From SYFI01 sp046095485 (lineage in GTDB: Bacteria > Actinomycetota > Thermoleophilia > Miltoncostaeales > Miltoncostaeaceae), in the NCBI GenBank assembly GCA_046095485.1, contig JBJTJN010000010.1, positions 1 to 7,249 of the forward strand: 7,249 bases of DNA. The letters are read 5' to 3'. The notes beneath the pieces are model-generated. The model was not told the DNA's origin. It searched no databases and saw nothing but the letters and a program-made list of their open reading frames with translations. This document shows positions 1 to 4,704 of the stretch, piece by piece. Numbering within the stretch: position 1 is the first letter of the stretch; each line of letters begins with the position of its first letter. A program made the position numbers and the translations under genes.

Positions 1-77
1 AGGCGCGAAAGCGCGGGGCGCCCCTGCTCGGTGGATCCGTTGGACTGGCGTGCGGGAAGTGGTGTGAGAGTGGCCAT
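1..77 (-). CDS. Possible 5' end of a gene running off the left edge
   Basis: Reading leftward from an ATG at 77, the frame stays open for 25 codons to the window edge. The encoded N-terminus begins MATLTPLPARQS and is rich in Thr, Pro and Ser. A purine-rich GAGGGT lies about 7 nt upstream of the ATG and could serve as a ribosome-binding site. Codon use is less G/C-ending than in the other genes here, as can happen in the first codons of a gene. Too little is visible to assign a family. The stretch could also be intergenic, so this is a weak call. Confidence 0.3.
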   Translation of the reverse strand, partial: MATLTPLPARQSNGSTEQGRPALSR

Positions 78-96
78 GGGTCCACCCTCGCAGGGG

Positions 97-127
97 GTTG
101 TAAGAGACCTTTGAGGTCCCCGGTAAC
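97..127. repeat. Direct repeat copy B (31 nt)
   Basis: This copy starts GTTGT, has GACC-TTTGA-GGTC in the middle (a 4-bp inverted repeat, 106-118) and ends GTCCCCGGTAAC. It matches the copy at 222-253 at about 25 of 32 aligned columns with a single one-base gap. The copies lie 125 nt apart in the same orientation. The conserved blocks are GTTGT, GAC and GTCCCCGGT-AC. Confidence 0.6.
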
Positions 128-221
128 GCTCGGTGACGGCCCCATTGAGGTATGGGGGTGCGGGAGTTGCCAAATGGCTCGCGCACTCCGTCGATCACCG
201 CTTCCCATGCGGGAAAAGGCA

Positions 222-253
222 GTTGTTAGGGACTTGTGGACGTCCCCGGTGAC
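222..253. repeat. Direct repeat copy A (32 nt)
   Basis: This is the partner of the element at 97-127. It starts GTTGTTAGGGAC and ends GTCCCCGGTGAC. Its internal inverted repeat is GGGAC (229-233) with GTCCC (242-246), separated by 8 nt. The flanks outside the element do not match those of the other copy, so the similarity is confined to this unit. It may be a paired protein-binding site or a repeated RNA hairpin. Confidence 0.6.
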
Positions 254-278
254 ATGTCCATGGTTGCACGCCGCGAAG

Positions 279-294
279 GGGGCTCCGGGGCCCC
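279..294 (-). terminator. Weak GC hairpin after the membrane-protein gene
   Basis: GGGGC (279-283) pairs with GCCCC (290-294) across a 6-nt loop, about 20 nt past the stop codon at 313-315. There is no T-tract on the minus strand. GC hairpins without U-runs are common at actinobacterial gene ends, so a terminator role for the upstream operon is plausible but unproven. Confidence 0.3.
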
Positions 295-312
295 ATGTCG
301 CGTCGGCACATG

Positions 313-1059
313 TCAGGTGGGCGGGGGGAGCCCTCCGTCGGTTCTGATGACCCGGTCGGCGTACAGCAGGCCGATCGCGATGAGCGTGAAGGGCTGCACC
401 ACCAGCTGCACCAGGGTGCTCCAGATGCCCTCGCCCCACGTGAGCGCACTGCCGTCGAGCGGGCTGAGTATGGCCGCGCCCACGATGCCCAGCGCCAGCT
501 GGGCGATGGCCGTGACCACCTGGATGAGCAGGTATGCGAGGAACACCGTCCACCAGGCGCCACGCACCAGGTCCTGGCTGCGGCGCAGCGAATCGGTGAT
601 GCCGCGGCCGTCGATGACCGCCGCCTGCCCGGCGAACAGCCACAGGATGGCGAGGAAGATGCCGGGGATCACCAGCGCGAAGAGGCCCACGATCACGCCG
701 AGCGTGACCAGCACGAGCGCGGCGAAGAGGATCCAGAAGCGCACGCCCACCCGCTCGAGCGTGGCCCCGATGCCCGTGGGGGTGCCCTGAAGGCGCCGCA
801 CGGTGGCAAGGGCCACGGCCGCGCCGCTCACCGGCAGCAGCAGGATGGCGGGGATCAGCACGATGCCCAGCACCACCAGCGCGCGCGTGACGTCGGTGGA
901 GTCGGTGACGGCGGCCCCCGCGATGGCCGAGAGGATTCCCACCGGCACAACGGTGACGGCCGTGAGCACGATGAACAGCCATGGCTCGCGGCGGTACATC
1001 GTCCACGCGCGCGAGAGCAGCTCGCCGAAGGTGAAGGGGCCGGGTTGCTGGGTGCCCAC
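313..1059 (-). CDS. Polytopic membrane protein, GPDPase-membrane-domain/YciC-like
   Basis: Encodes 248 residues starting at a GTG that lies one base after the TGA of the gene before it. GGTGGA sits 5 nt upstream as a ribosome-binding site. An in-frame ATG further upstream would overlap the preceding gene and add residues of no conserved character. The N-terminus has a FTFGELLSRAWTMYRRE-type amphipathic stretch (residues 9-25). About six hydrophobic helices follow, near 27-51, 59-86, 106-144 (two), 168-197 and 213-234. A polar motif, ITDSLRRSQDLVRGAWW (154-170), lies between helices. This arrangement is typical of the uncharacterised membrane domains annotated as glycerophosphoryl diester phosphodiesterase membrane domain or YciC-like. 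No catalytic phosphodiesterase domain is attached. The function is unknown; the gene is last in the mqnD operon and probably translationally coupled. Confidence 0.8.
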   Translation of the reverse strand: MGTQQPGPFTFGELLSRAWTMYRREPWLFIVLTAVTVVPVGILSAIAGAAVTDSTDVTRALVVLGIVLIPAILLLPVSGAAVALATVRRLQGTPTGIGATLERVGVRFWILFAALVLVTLGVIVGLFALVIPGIFLAILWLFAGQAAVIDGRGITDSLRRSQDLVRGAWWTVFLAYLLIQVVTAIAQLALGIVGAAILSPLDGSALTWGEGIWSTLVQLVVQPFTLIAIGLLYADRVIRTDGGLPPPT

Positions 1060-1060
1060 G

Positions 1061-1492
1061 TCAGTCCACCGGCTCGTAGGGCACGGCGTCGCGCACCAGG
1101 TCACCGTCGTCCATGCCGGTGCTCTGCATGAAGAACGGCGTGAGCAGGTTGAGGGTGTGCCGGCAGGCCGGGCATATGGGCAGCGGCGGGGGAGGGGGCA
1201 CGCCCGGGGTCTCGCCCGTGAGCGAATAGGGCGACCCCGAGTAGCGGGCGCACGCCCCGCACTCCTCGCCGCGGGTGTCGAGGCGCACCAGGTCCCAGCC
1301 GGCGGCGGTGATCTGCGCCACCCAGCCCTCGTGCTGCGTGGCGTAGGCCTCGGCGCCCTCGGCCAGCGCGCGGCGCCCGTCCGGGTCCCAGCCGTCGCGA
1401 ATGGCCGCGGCGAACACCGGCGGCGGGTCGGGGATGTGCCGGAACCGCTCGGTCCAGGCGTCGATCTCGGCGTCCCAGTCGCGCACGGGCAT
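1061..1492 (-). CDS. Uncharacterised 143-residue protein with putative zinc-binding CxxC/CxxCxH motif
   Basis: The ATG at 1492 is 2 nt after the mqnD stop. A strong GGAGGA (1499-1504) sits 6 nt upstream inside the last mqnD codons, which fixes the start. The N-terminal half is acidic and tryptophan-rich, probably helical (residues 1-68). The C-terminal half carries C78-x2-C81, then a run of prolines (about 99-105), then C107-x2-C110-x-H112. The spacing suggests one structural zinc site. The cysteine pair followed by a Pro-rich stretch and a second Cys/His cluster is reminiscent of the metal-binding tail of phage Mu gpF-like head proteins. That resemblance is only at pattern level, and no phage genes are nearby. 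The protein has no signal peptide or membrane segment. Its tight coupling to mqnD suggests coexpression with menaquinone synthesis; its function is unknown. Confidence 0.8.
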   Translation of the reverse strand: MPVRDWDAEIDAWTERFRHIPDPPPVFAAAIRDGWDPDGRRALAEGAEAYATQHEGWVAQITAAGWDLVRLDTRGEECGACARYSGSPYSLTGETPGVPPPPPLPICPACRHTLNLLTPFFMQSTGMDDGDLVRDAVPYEPVD

Positions 1493-1494
1493 GG

Positions 1495-2334
1495 TCAGTC
1501 CTCCACGAAGTCCACGGGGACCTCGTGCGGGATGATCCCGGCCTCCACGCCCCTGCGCAGCAGCTCGCGCACCGCCTCGCGGCCATCCTCGCCGTAGTTG
1601 AGCGTGCGTTCGTTGACGTACATCCCCACGAAGCGGTCGTTGAGGTCGTCGTCCAGGCCGCGTCCGTACTCGGCCGCGTAGGCCAGGGCATCGGACCGGT
1701 GCTCGAGGCTGAACCGGATGCTCTCGCGCAGGATGTGCGAGAGGTCCACCATCGACTGCTCGCCCAGGTCGCGCCGCACCACGTTGGCGCCCAGGGGCAG
1801 GGGCAGGCCGCCGGTGAGCTCGTGCCACCACGTTCCGAGGTCGAGCACGTTCACCAGCCCCTGCGACTCGTACGTGAGCTGGCCCTCGTGGATGACAAGG
1901 CCGGCGTCGGCATCGCCGCGCTCCACGACGTCGAGGATCTGGTCGAACGGCACGATGAGGGGGTCGTCGATGCGCCCGGCCGCCAGCTGCAGCTCGAGGA
2001 ACGCGCTGGTGAGCGTGCCGGGCACGGCCACCTTCATGCGGGGCAGGTCGGCCGGGTCGATTGCCTCGCGCGCCACCACCATGGGCCCGTACTGCTCGCC
2101 CATCGACGCCCCGTGCGGCAGCAGGCGGTACTTGTCGGCCACCGTGGCGTACGCGTGCACCGAGATGGCGCTCACCTCGAGCCGGCCCTCCATGGCCCAG
2201 CGGTTGAGGGTCTCGATGTCGCGGAGCAGGTGCTCGAACCGGAACTCCCCGGTGGGGATGAGGTCCTTGGCGAGCGCGTAGAACATGAACGCGTCGTCGG
2301 GGTCGGGGCTGTGACCCAGGCGGATCAGCGTCAT
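1495..2334 (-). CDS. mqnD: 1,4-dihydroxy-6-naphthoate synthase (MqnD), futalosine pathway
   Basis: Encodes 279 residues, about the family's usual length. MqnD converts cyclic dehypoxanthine futalosine into 1,4-dihydroxy-6-naphthoate in the alternative, Men-independent route to menaquinone, in the cytoplasm. The N-terminus has the family signature GHSPDPDDAFMFYAL (residues 7-21). The mid-region carries VIHEGQLTY (147-155), whose His149 corresponds to the conserved active-site histidine. It is followed by the GGLPLPLGANVVRR segment (175-188) typical of this periplasmic-binding-protein-like fold. MqnA is a paralogue in the same Pfam family, but the IHEG-TY and LPLG motifs favour MqnD. The ATG at 2334 has GGAGGA 8 nt upstream. 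The gene sits 51 nt after a hotdog thioesterase and 2 nt before a small CxxC protein. The other mqn genes are not in this window. Confidence 0.92.
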   Translation of the reverse strand: MTLIRLGHSPDPDDAFMFYALAKDLIPTGEFRFEHLLRDIETLNRWAMEGRLEVSAISVHAYATVADKYRLLPHGASMGEQYGPMVVAREAIDPADLPRMKVAVPGTLTSAFLELQLAAGRIDDPLIVPFDQILDVVERGDADAGLVIHEGQLTYESQGLVNVLDLGTWWHELTGGLPLPLGANVVRRDLGEQSMVDLSHILRESIRFSLEHRSDALAYAAEYGRGLDDDLNDRFVGMYVNERTLNYGEDGREAVRELLRRGVEAGIIPHEVPVDFVED

Positions 2335-2369
2335 GCGGTTCGTCCTCCGGTCGTCATCACGGCCGGGGA

Positions 2370-2375
2370 ACCCTA
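2370..2375 (-). promoter_or_regulatory. Possible internal -10 element for mqnD
   Basis: In the 51-nt gap between the thioesterase and mqnD, the minus strand reads TAGGGT, matching the TANNNT actinobacterial -10 form. It would start transcription near 2363 and give a leader of about 28 nt containing the GGAGGA site of mqnD. No good -35 is visible. mqnD could be transcribed both from here and by read-through. Confidence 0.4.
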
Positions 2376-2385
2376 TCGTCGCGCG

Positions 2386-2820
2386 CTACTCGGGGCGGGG
2401 GGAATCGGGCAGCAGCACGCACATGCCCTCGCCCTCGGCCACGAGCACCTCGCCCTCGTGGATGCTCACCACCGCCCGGAACCCCCGGTCGCTCTTCTGG
2501 ATGAGCCGCCCGCGCAGCGTGAGCTCGGAGCCCTCGAGCCGCACGGGCTTGCGCAGCCAGTAGCGCACCTTGGCCGTCATGCCCCAGAGGTCGTGCGGAG
2601 CGCCGGCGTACACCAGCATCTCGTCCACGAGCAGGCCGACGATGCCGCCGTGCAGGCGATCGGGCCAGCCCTGGAACCGCTCGTCGGGCGTCCACGTGGC
2701 CACGGCGTCGGTGCCGTCGCGGAACACATGCAGCCCCAGGCCCGACTCGTTGTCCGATCCGCACACGAAGCAGTGCGTGATCTCCGGCGGGTTGAGGAGA
2801 TCTCCGGCGTCCGTGGTCAT
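2386..2820 (-). CDS. PaaI-type hotdog-fold thioesterase
   Basis: The product has 144 residues with the ATG at 2820; an upstream in-frame extension would run into the divergent alkyltransferase gene and is low-complexity Arg/Pro. The protein opens with a CFVCG-SDN motif (residues 17-24) common in acyl-CoA thioesterases of the 4HBT/PaaI superfamily. The central hotdog helix is RLHGGIVGLLVDEML (55-69), with the HGG and acidic Glu67 expected for thioester hydrolysis. The remainder is alternating beta strands ending near residue 137. It probably hydrolyses an acyl- or aryl-CoA; the substrate cannot be read from sequence. It heads the operon leading into mqnD, though the futalosine route has no known CoA-thioester step, so a direct pathway role is not implied. 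No ribosome-binding site is present, consistent with a leaderless or near-leaderless mRNA. Confidence 0.85.
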   Translation of the reverse strand: MTTDAGDLLNPPEITHCFVCGSDNESGLGLHVFRDGTDAVATWTPDERFQGWPDRLHGGIVGLLVDEMLVYAGAPHDLWGMTAKVRYWLRKPVRLEGSELTLRGRLIQKSDRGFRAVVSIHEGEVLVAEGEGMCVLLPDSPRPE

Positions 2821-2834
2821 GGCACTATCGTCGC
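2821..2834. promoter_or_regulatory. 14-nt divergent start-to-start gap with overlapping -10-like hexamers
   Basis: Only 14 nt separate the divergent start codons of the thioesterase (2820) and the alkyltransferase (2835). Neither gene has a Shine-Dalgarno sequence. The gap contains ACTATCGT: TATCGT on the plus strand (2826-2831) and GATAGT on the minus strand (2824-2829), two overlapping -10-like hexamers pointing outward. Both are nearer their start codons than ideal for a start point exactly at the A of ATG. Each promoter's upstream part must lie inside the opposite gene. Confidence 0.35.
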
Positions 2835-3302
2835 ATGTCGGCATGGGATGCGCAGGTGGCCCGCGTGGCCACCGAGCACGGCGACCGGTGGGTTGCCTGG
2901 CGCGACGGCGGCGTGGTGGCCGTGGGGCACTCGCGCGCCGAGGCCGCGCGGCGGGCCCGGGCAGCGGGGGCACGGCGCGTGGTGGACGGTGAGTCCCGGC
3001 GGGTTCCCGCGCAACCGGACTGGACGCTGCTGCCCGGGGGATTCCGCGGCCGGGCCCTTCGCACGTGCCATGTAATCCCCCGCGGCGAGGTGATCACCTA
3101 CGCCGAGCTCGCCCGGCGCGCGGGCAGCCCCGGCGCGGCGCGCGCGGCGGGGTCGGCCATGGCCGCCAACCCGCTGCCCGTGGTGATCCCCTGCCACCGC
3201 GTGGTGAGGTCGGATGGCGGCCTGGGGGACTATTCGGCGGGCGGCACCGCCATGAAGCGCCGGATGCTTCGCACCGAGGGGGCGCTGCCGCCAGGCGCCT
3301 GA
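2835..3302 (+). CDS. ogt: O6-alkylguanine-DNA alkyltransferase with atypical N-terminal domain
   Basis: Encodes 155 residues. The C-terminal part (about 68-150) is a complete alkyltransferase domain that transfers the alkyl group from O6-alkylguanine in DNA to its own cysteine. It has IPRGEVITYAELA (81-93) with the helix-turn-helix tyrosine, and AARAAG (101-106) with the finger arginine Arg103. It also has NPLPVVIPCHRVV (112-124) with the acceptor Cys120, and the closing GGLGDYSAGG. The N-terminal 60 residues do not resemble the ribonuclease-like N-domain of Ada/Ogt. Instead they look like a small stand-alone module of the DUF5678 type: WVAW-DGGVVAVG-S-EAARRARAAG (19-45). The ATG at 2835 has no ribosome-binding site and is 14 nt from a divergent gene. 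The symbol is by activity class; a 6-O-methylguanine methyltransferase or alkyltransferase-like name would also fit, but Cys120 argues for catalysis. Confidence 0.88.
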   Translation: MSAWDAQVARVATEHGDRWVAWRDGGVVAVGHSRAEAARRARAAGARRVVDGESRRVPAQPDWTLLPGGFRGRALRTCHVIPRGEVITYAELARRAGSPGAARAAGSAMAANPLPVVIPCHRVVRSDGGLGDYSAGGTAMKRRMLRTEGALPPGA

Positions 3303-3309
3303 TCGCTGC

Positions 3310-3315
3310 TACTGT
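3310..3315 (+). promoter_or_regulatory. -10 element of secG (TACTGT)
   Basis: TACTGT matches TANNNT and ends 8 nt before the GTG of secG, so transcription would begin at or within about 2 nt of the start codon. The element lies just 7 nt past the stop of the alkyltransferase gene. There is no Shine-Dalgarno sequence, which fits a leaderless message. No clear -35 is seen. Confidence 0.55.
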
Positions 3316-3323
3316 GCCGCGCC

Positions 3324-3557
3324 GTGGTCGCATTCCTCGTCGTCATACACGTGCTGCTCTGCGTGCTGCTGGTCGCCCTGATCCTCATGCACAGCGGCAA
3401 GGACTCGGGTCTCTCCGGCGCCTTCGGGGTGGGCGGGGGCGCCAGCGCCTACGGTGGATCGTCGGCCATCGTCGAGAAGAACCTCACGCGCATCACGGTG
3501 ATCGTGGCGGTGTTGTTCTTCCTGATGACCTACGTGCTCAGCGTCGTCCTCACCTAG
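3324..3557 (+). CDS. secG: Protein translocase subunit SecG
   Basis: Encodes 77 residues, the usual SecG size. SecG is the small accessory subunit of the SecYEG channel in the cytoplasmic membrane and assists SecA-driven export. Two transmembrane helices (about 2-22 and 56-76) flank a Gly/Ser-rich cytoplasmic loop. The loop includes the family pattern HSGKDSGLSGAFG (23-35) followed by a Gly-rich stretch and VEKNLTRIT (50-58). The start is GTG at 3324, chosen because the first helix begins immediately and a TANNNT promoter lies 8 nt upstream. In many actinobacteria secG follows the gap-pgk-tpiA cluster; here it sits alone behind a DNA-repair gene with its own promoter. Confidence 0.92.
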   Translation: MVAFLVVIHVLLCVLLVALILMHSGKDSGLSGAFGVGGGASAYGGSSAIVEKNLTRITVIVAVLFFLMTYVLSVVLT

Positions 3558-3610
3558 CCGGGCCATAGGGACACTCAGCCCCCGGTACGGGACCGCCTTG
3601 CCCCCCGCCC

Positions 3611-3629
3611 GCCGGGTACACTCCCCGGC
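3611..3629 (+). promoter_or_regulatory. -10 element (TACACT) inside a 6-bp inverted repeat
   Basis: TACACT (3617-3622) is a TANNNT -10 ending 7 nt before the GTG of the 50-residue membrane protein, so the mRNA would be leaderless. GCCGGG (3611-3616) and CCCGGC (3624-3629) form a perfect 6-bp inverted repeat around the hexamer. This could be an operator covering the -10 or a chance product of high GC. Confidence 0.5.
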
Positions 3630-3782
3630 GTGAACAGTTCGGTCCTGAGATCACTGCCAGTCCGCTTCGTGGGCGCGTTCGTCGCGCTCATCATCGCCGG
3701 CATCGTCCTCTACCTCATCGGGGTCTTCTCGATGTACGTCATCGCCTGGGTCGTGTGGCTCGTCCAGGCGATCTTCGGGTAG
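3630..3782 (+). CDS. Small membrane protein, 50 residues
   Basis: GTG at 3630 to TAG at 3780-3782 encodes 50 residues. A short polar N-terminus with Arg7 and Arg12 is followed by an almost uninterrupted hydrophobic stretch (13-49). That stretch contains SMYVIAWVVWLV and is enough for one long or two short membrane helices. Codons are strongly G/C-ending (mostly ATC, GTC, CTC), as in neighbouring genes, and a TANNNT promoter is exactly placed for a leaderless start. The positive N-terminus suggests an N-in orientation. It lies downstream of secG with 72 nt between. The family was not recognised; it may be an uncharacterised actinobacterial small membrane protein. Confidence 0.65.
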   Translation: MNSSVLRSLPVRFVGAFVALIIAGIVLYLIGVFSMYVIAWVVWLVQAIFG

Positions 3783-3821
3783 GGCTGCACCGCACCGGGG
3801 CGCGTCCCCGCACGGACATGT

Positions 3822-3853
3822 GACAAGGGCCGCCCCACGGGGCGGCCCTTGTC
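3822..3853. terminator. Bidirectional hairpin between the 50-residue gene and tRNA-Leu
   Basis: GACAAGGGCCGCCCC (3822-3836) is perfectly complementary to GGGGCGGCCCTTGTC (3839-3853), giving a stem of about 14-15 bp with a tiny loop. It lies 40 nt past the small membrane gene on the plus strand and 8 nt past the tRNA 3' end on the minus strand. Neither side has a T-run, so it would be a U-less terminator serving both convergent transcripts. Confidence 0.75.
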
Positions 3854-3860
3854 GTTCGAG

Positions 3861-3945
<85 letters not shown>

Positions 3946-3980
3946 ACGAGGTGCCGTCCATCCCTCGGACAGCGCGGGGC

Positions 3981-3986
3981 AATGTA
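3981..3986 (-). promoter_or_regulatory. -10 element of tRNA-Leu (TACATT)
   Basis: The minus strand reads TACATT, a TANNNT hexamer, about 35 nt before the tRNA 5' end. It would give a precursor with a leader of about 29 nt, to be removed by RNase P. It is divergent from the lexA promoter about 30 nt away. No convincing -35 was found. Confidence 0.45.
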
Positions 3987-4015
3987 GCAGCACGGGGAGC
4001 AGCAGGAGCCGCTGC

Positions 4016-4021
4016 TAGAGT
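4016..4021 (+). promoter_or_regulatory. -10 element of lexA (TAGAGT)
   Basis: TAGAGT fits TANNNT and predicts a transcript start near 4028, inside the SOS box that follows. The resulting leader of about 36 nt ends with a G-rich GGGGG (4051-4055) 8 nt before the lexA ATG as a weak ribosome-binding site. Confidence 0.5.
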
Positions 4022-4023
4022 GG

Positions 4024-4037
4024 CGAACACCAGTTCG
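4024..4037 (+). promoter_or_regulatory. SOS box (LexA operator)
   Basis: CGAACACCAGTTCG is a perfect 5-bp dyad, CGAAC-N4-GTTCG, the core of the Bacillus/actinobacterial LexA-binding site. It starts 2 nt after the -10 and covers the predicted transcription start, so LexA should repress its own gene. This is the only complete site seen in the window. Confidence 0.88.
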
Positions 4038-4063
4038 ATACTTCCTATCCGGGGGCACCACCC

Positions 4064-4687
4064 ATGGCGACGGCACCAACCGGCAGGCAGGCCGAGATCC
4101 TGGCCTTCATCGAGGACCACGTGGAGCGGCATGGATATCCGCCCACCGTGCGCGAGATCGGCCAGGGCGTGGGCCTGGCGTCGCCGTCCACCGTGCACCG
4201 CCACCTCGAGAAGCTCGAGGAGGGAGGCCACCTGCGACGCGACCCTTCGAAGCCCCGCGCCATGCTGGTGGGCCTGCAGGGCGGTAAGCAGGCAGCGTCG
4301 GCCAAGCAGGCCGGGTCCGCTGCACCGGCTCCCATGACGCTGCCGTTGGTGGGCGCCGTGGCCGCCGGCGCGCCGATCCTCGCCGACGAGCACGTGGAGG
4401 ACCACGTGGTCGCTCCCTTCGCGGCCGACTACCTGCTGCGGGTGAAGGGCGACTCGATGATCAACGCGGGAATCCTCGACGGCGACCTGGTGGCCGTGAA
4501 GCAGCAGGACGACGCCCGAGATGGCCAGATCGTGGTGGCCCTGCTGGAGGACGAGGCCACGGTGAAGCGGGTGTACCGCGAGCCGGGCGGCGTGCGGCTG
4601 GAGGCCGAGAACGAGGCCTACGACCCCATCCGCAGCCCCGACATCAAGGTGATCGGGCGGGTCGTGGGCGTGATGCGCGACATCTAG
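4064..4687 (+). CDS. lexA: LexA, SOS repressor and self-cleaving protease
   Basis: Encodes 207 residues. LexA binds SOS operators as a dimer, and RecA-ssDNA filaments trigger its self-cleavage after DNA damage. Residues 1-70 form the winged helix DNA-binding domain, with TVREIGQGVGLASPSTVHRH (28-47) as the helix-turn-helix. A linker rich in Ala/Gln/Lys (72-90) leads to the S24-type peptidase domain. The cleavage site is Ala101-Gly102 within GAVAAGAPI. The nucleophile is Ser131 in GDSM and the general base is Lys168 in ATVKRVY; both are present, so autocleavage should work. The start at ATG 4064 gives the usual GRQAEILAFI N-terminus. A perfect SOS box lies 26 nt upstream. Its 3' end carries the promoter of rnpB, 17 nt away. 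Confidence 0.96.
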   Translation: MATAPTGRQAEILAFIEDHVERHGYPPTVREIGQGVGLASPSTVHRHLEKLEEGGHLRRDPSKPRAMLVGLQGGKQAASAKQAGSAAPAPMTLPLVGAVAAGAPILADEHVEDHVVAPFAADYLLRVKGDSMINAGILDGDLVAVKQQDDARDGQIVVALLEDEATVKRVYREPGGVRLEAENEAYDPIRSPDIKVIGRVVGVMRDI

Positions 4688-4698
4688 CGCGATACCCT
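4670..4698 (+). promoter_or_regulatory. rnpB promoter overlapping the lexA 3' end
   Basis: TACCCT (4693-4698) is a TANNNT -10 whose last base is 7 nt before the first base of the rnpB P1 helix (4705), so the predicted start coincides exactly with the mature RNA 5' end. A weak -35, GTGATG (4670-4675), lies 17 nt upstream inside the final lexA codons. Confidence 0.65.
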
Positions 4699-4704
4699 TC
4701 ACCT

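Larger units (their letters stand above)
78..312. other. Non-coding, leader-like stretch with repeated element
   Basis: No convincing gene lies between the possible left-edge start and the stop of the membrane-protein gene. Reading frames crossing it have no recognisable protein character. It contains two diverged copies of a roughly 31-nt element, listed separately, each with a small inverted repeat. It also holds a GC hairpin at the end next to the membrane gene. A 9-bp complementarity between 30-38 and 78-86, with one G-T pair, lies at its left boundary. The layout would fit a long 5' leader or operator region for the left-edge gene, but this is inference. No known riboswitch consensus was recognised. 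Confidence 0.45.

Noticed and set aside
229..246. Possible DnaA box within repeat copy A (minus-strand CGTCCACAAG)
   Set aside because: It matches the actinobacterial consensus at only 7 of 9 positions, the other repeat copy lacks it, and there is no box cluster or dnaA/dnaN gene.
78..312. Known riboswitch or T-box in the left non-coding stretch
   Set aside because: No conserved core of a known class was recognised; only the unexplained repeat and small hairpins are visible.
295..1131. Long plus-strand open frame opposite the membrane protein
   Set aside because: Its product is His/Asp/Arg-rich with no domain character; it is the antisense shadow of the clear membrane-protein gene, as is usual in high-GC DNA.
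1400..1420. Second SOS half-site (GCGAACACCGG) in the CxxC gene
   Set aside because: It has one half-site only, no GTTCG partner at the right spacing, and lies within coding sequence.
1525..3075. 516-codon plus-strand open frame opposite mqnD and the thioesterase
   Set aside because: Length alone is not evidence at this GC content; the opposite strand encodes mqnD and a hotdog thioesterase with conserved motifs, and this product resembles nothing.
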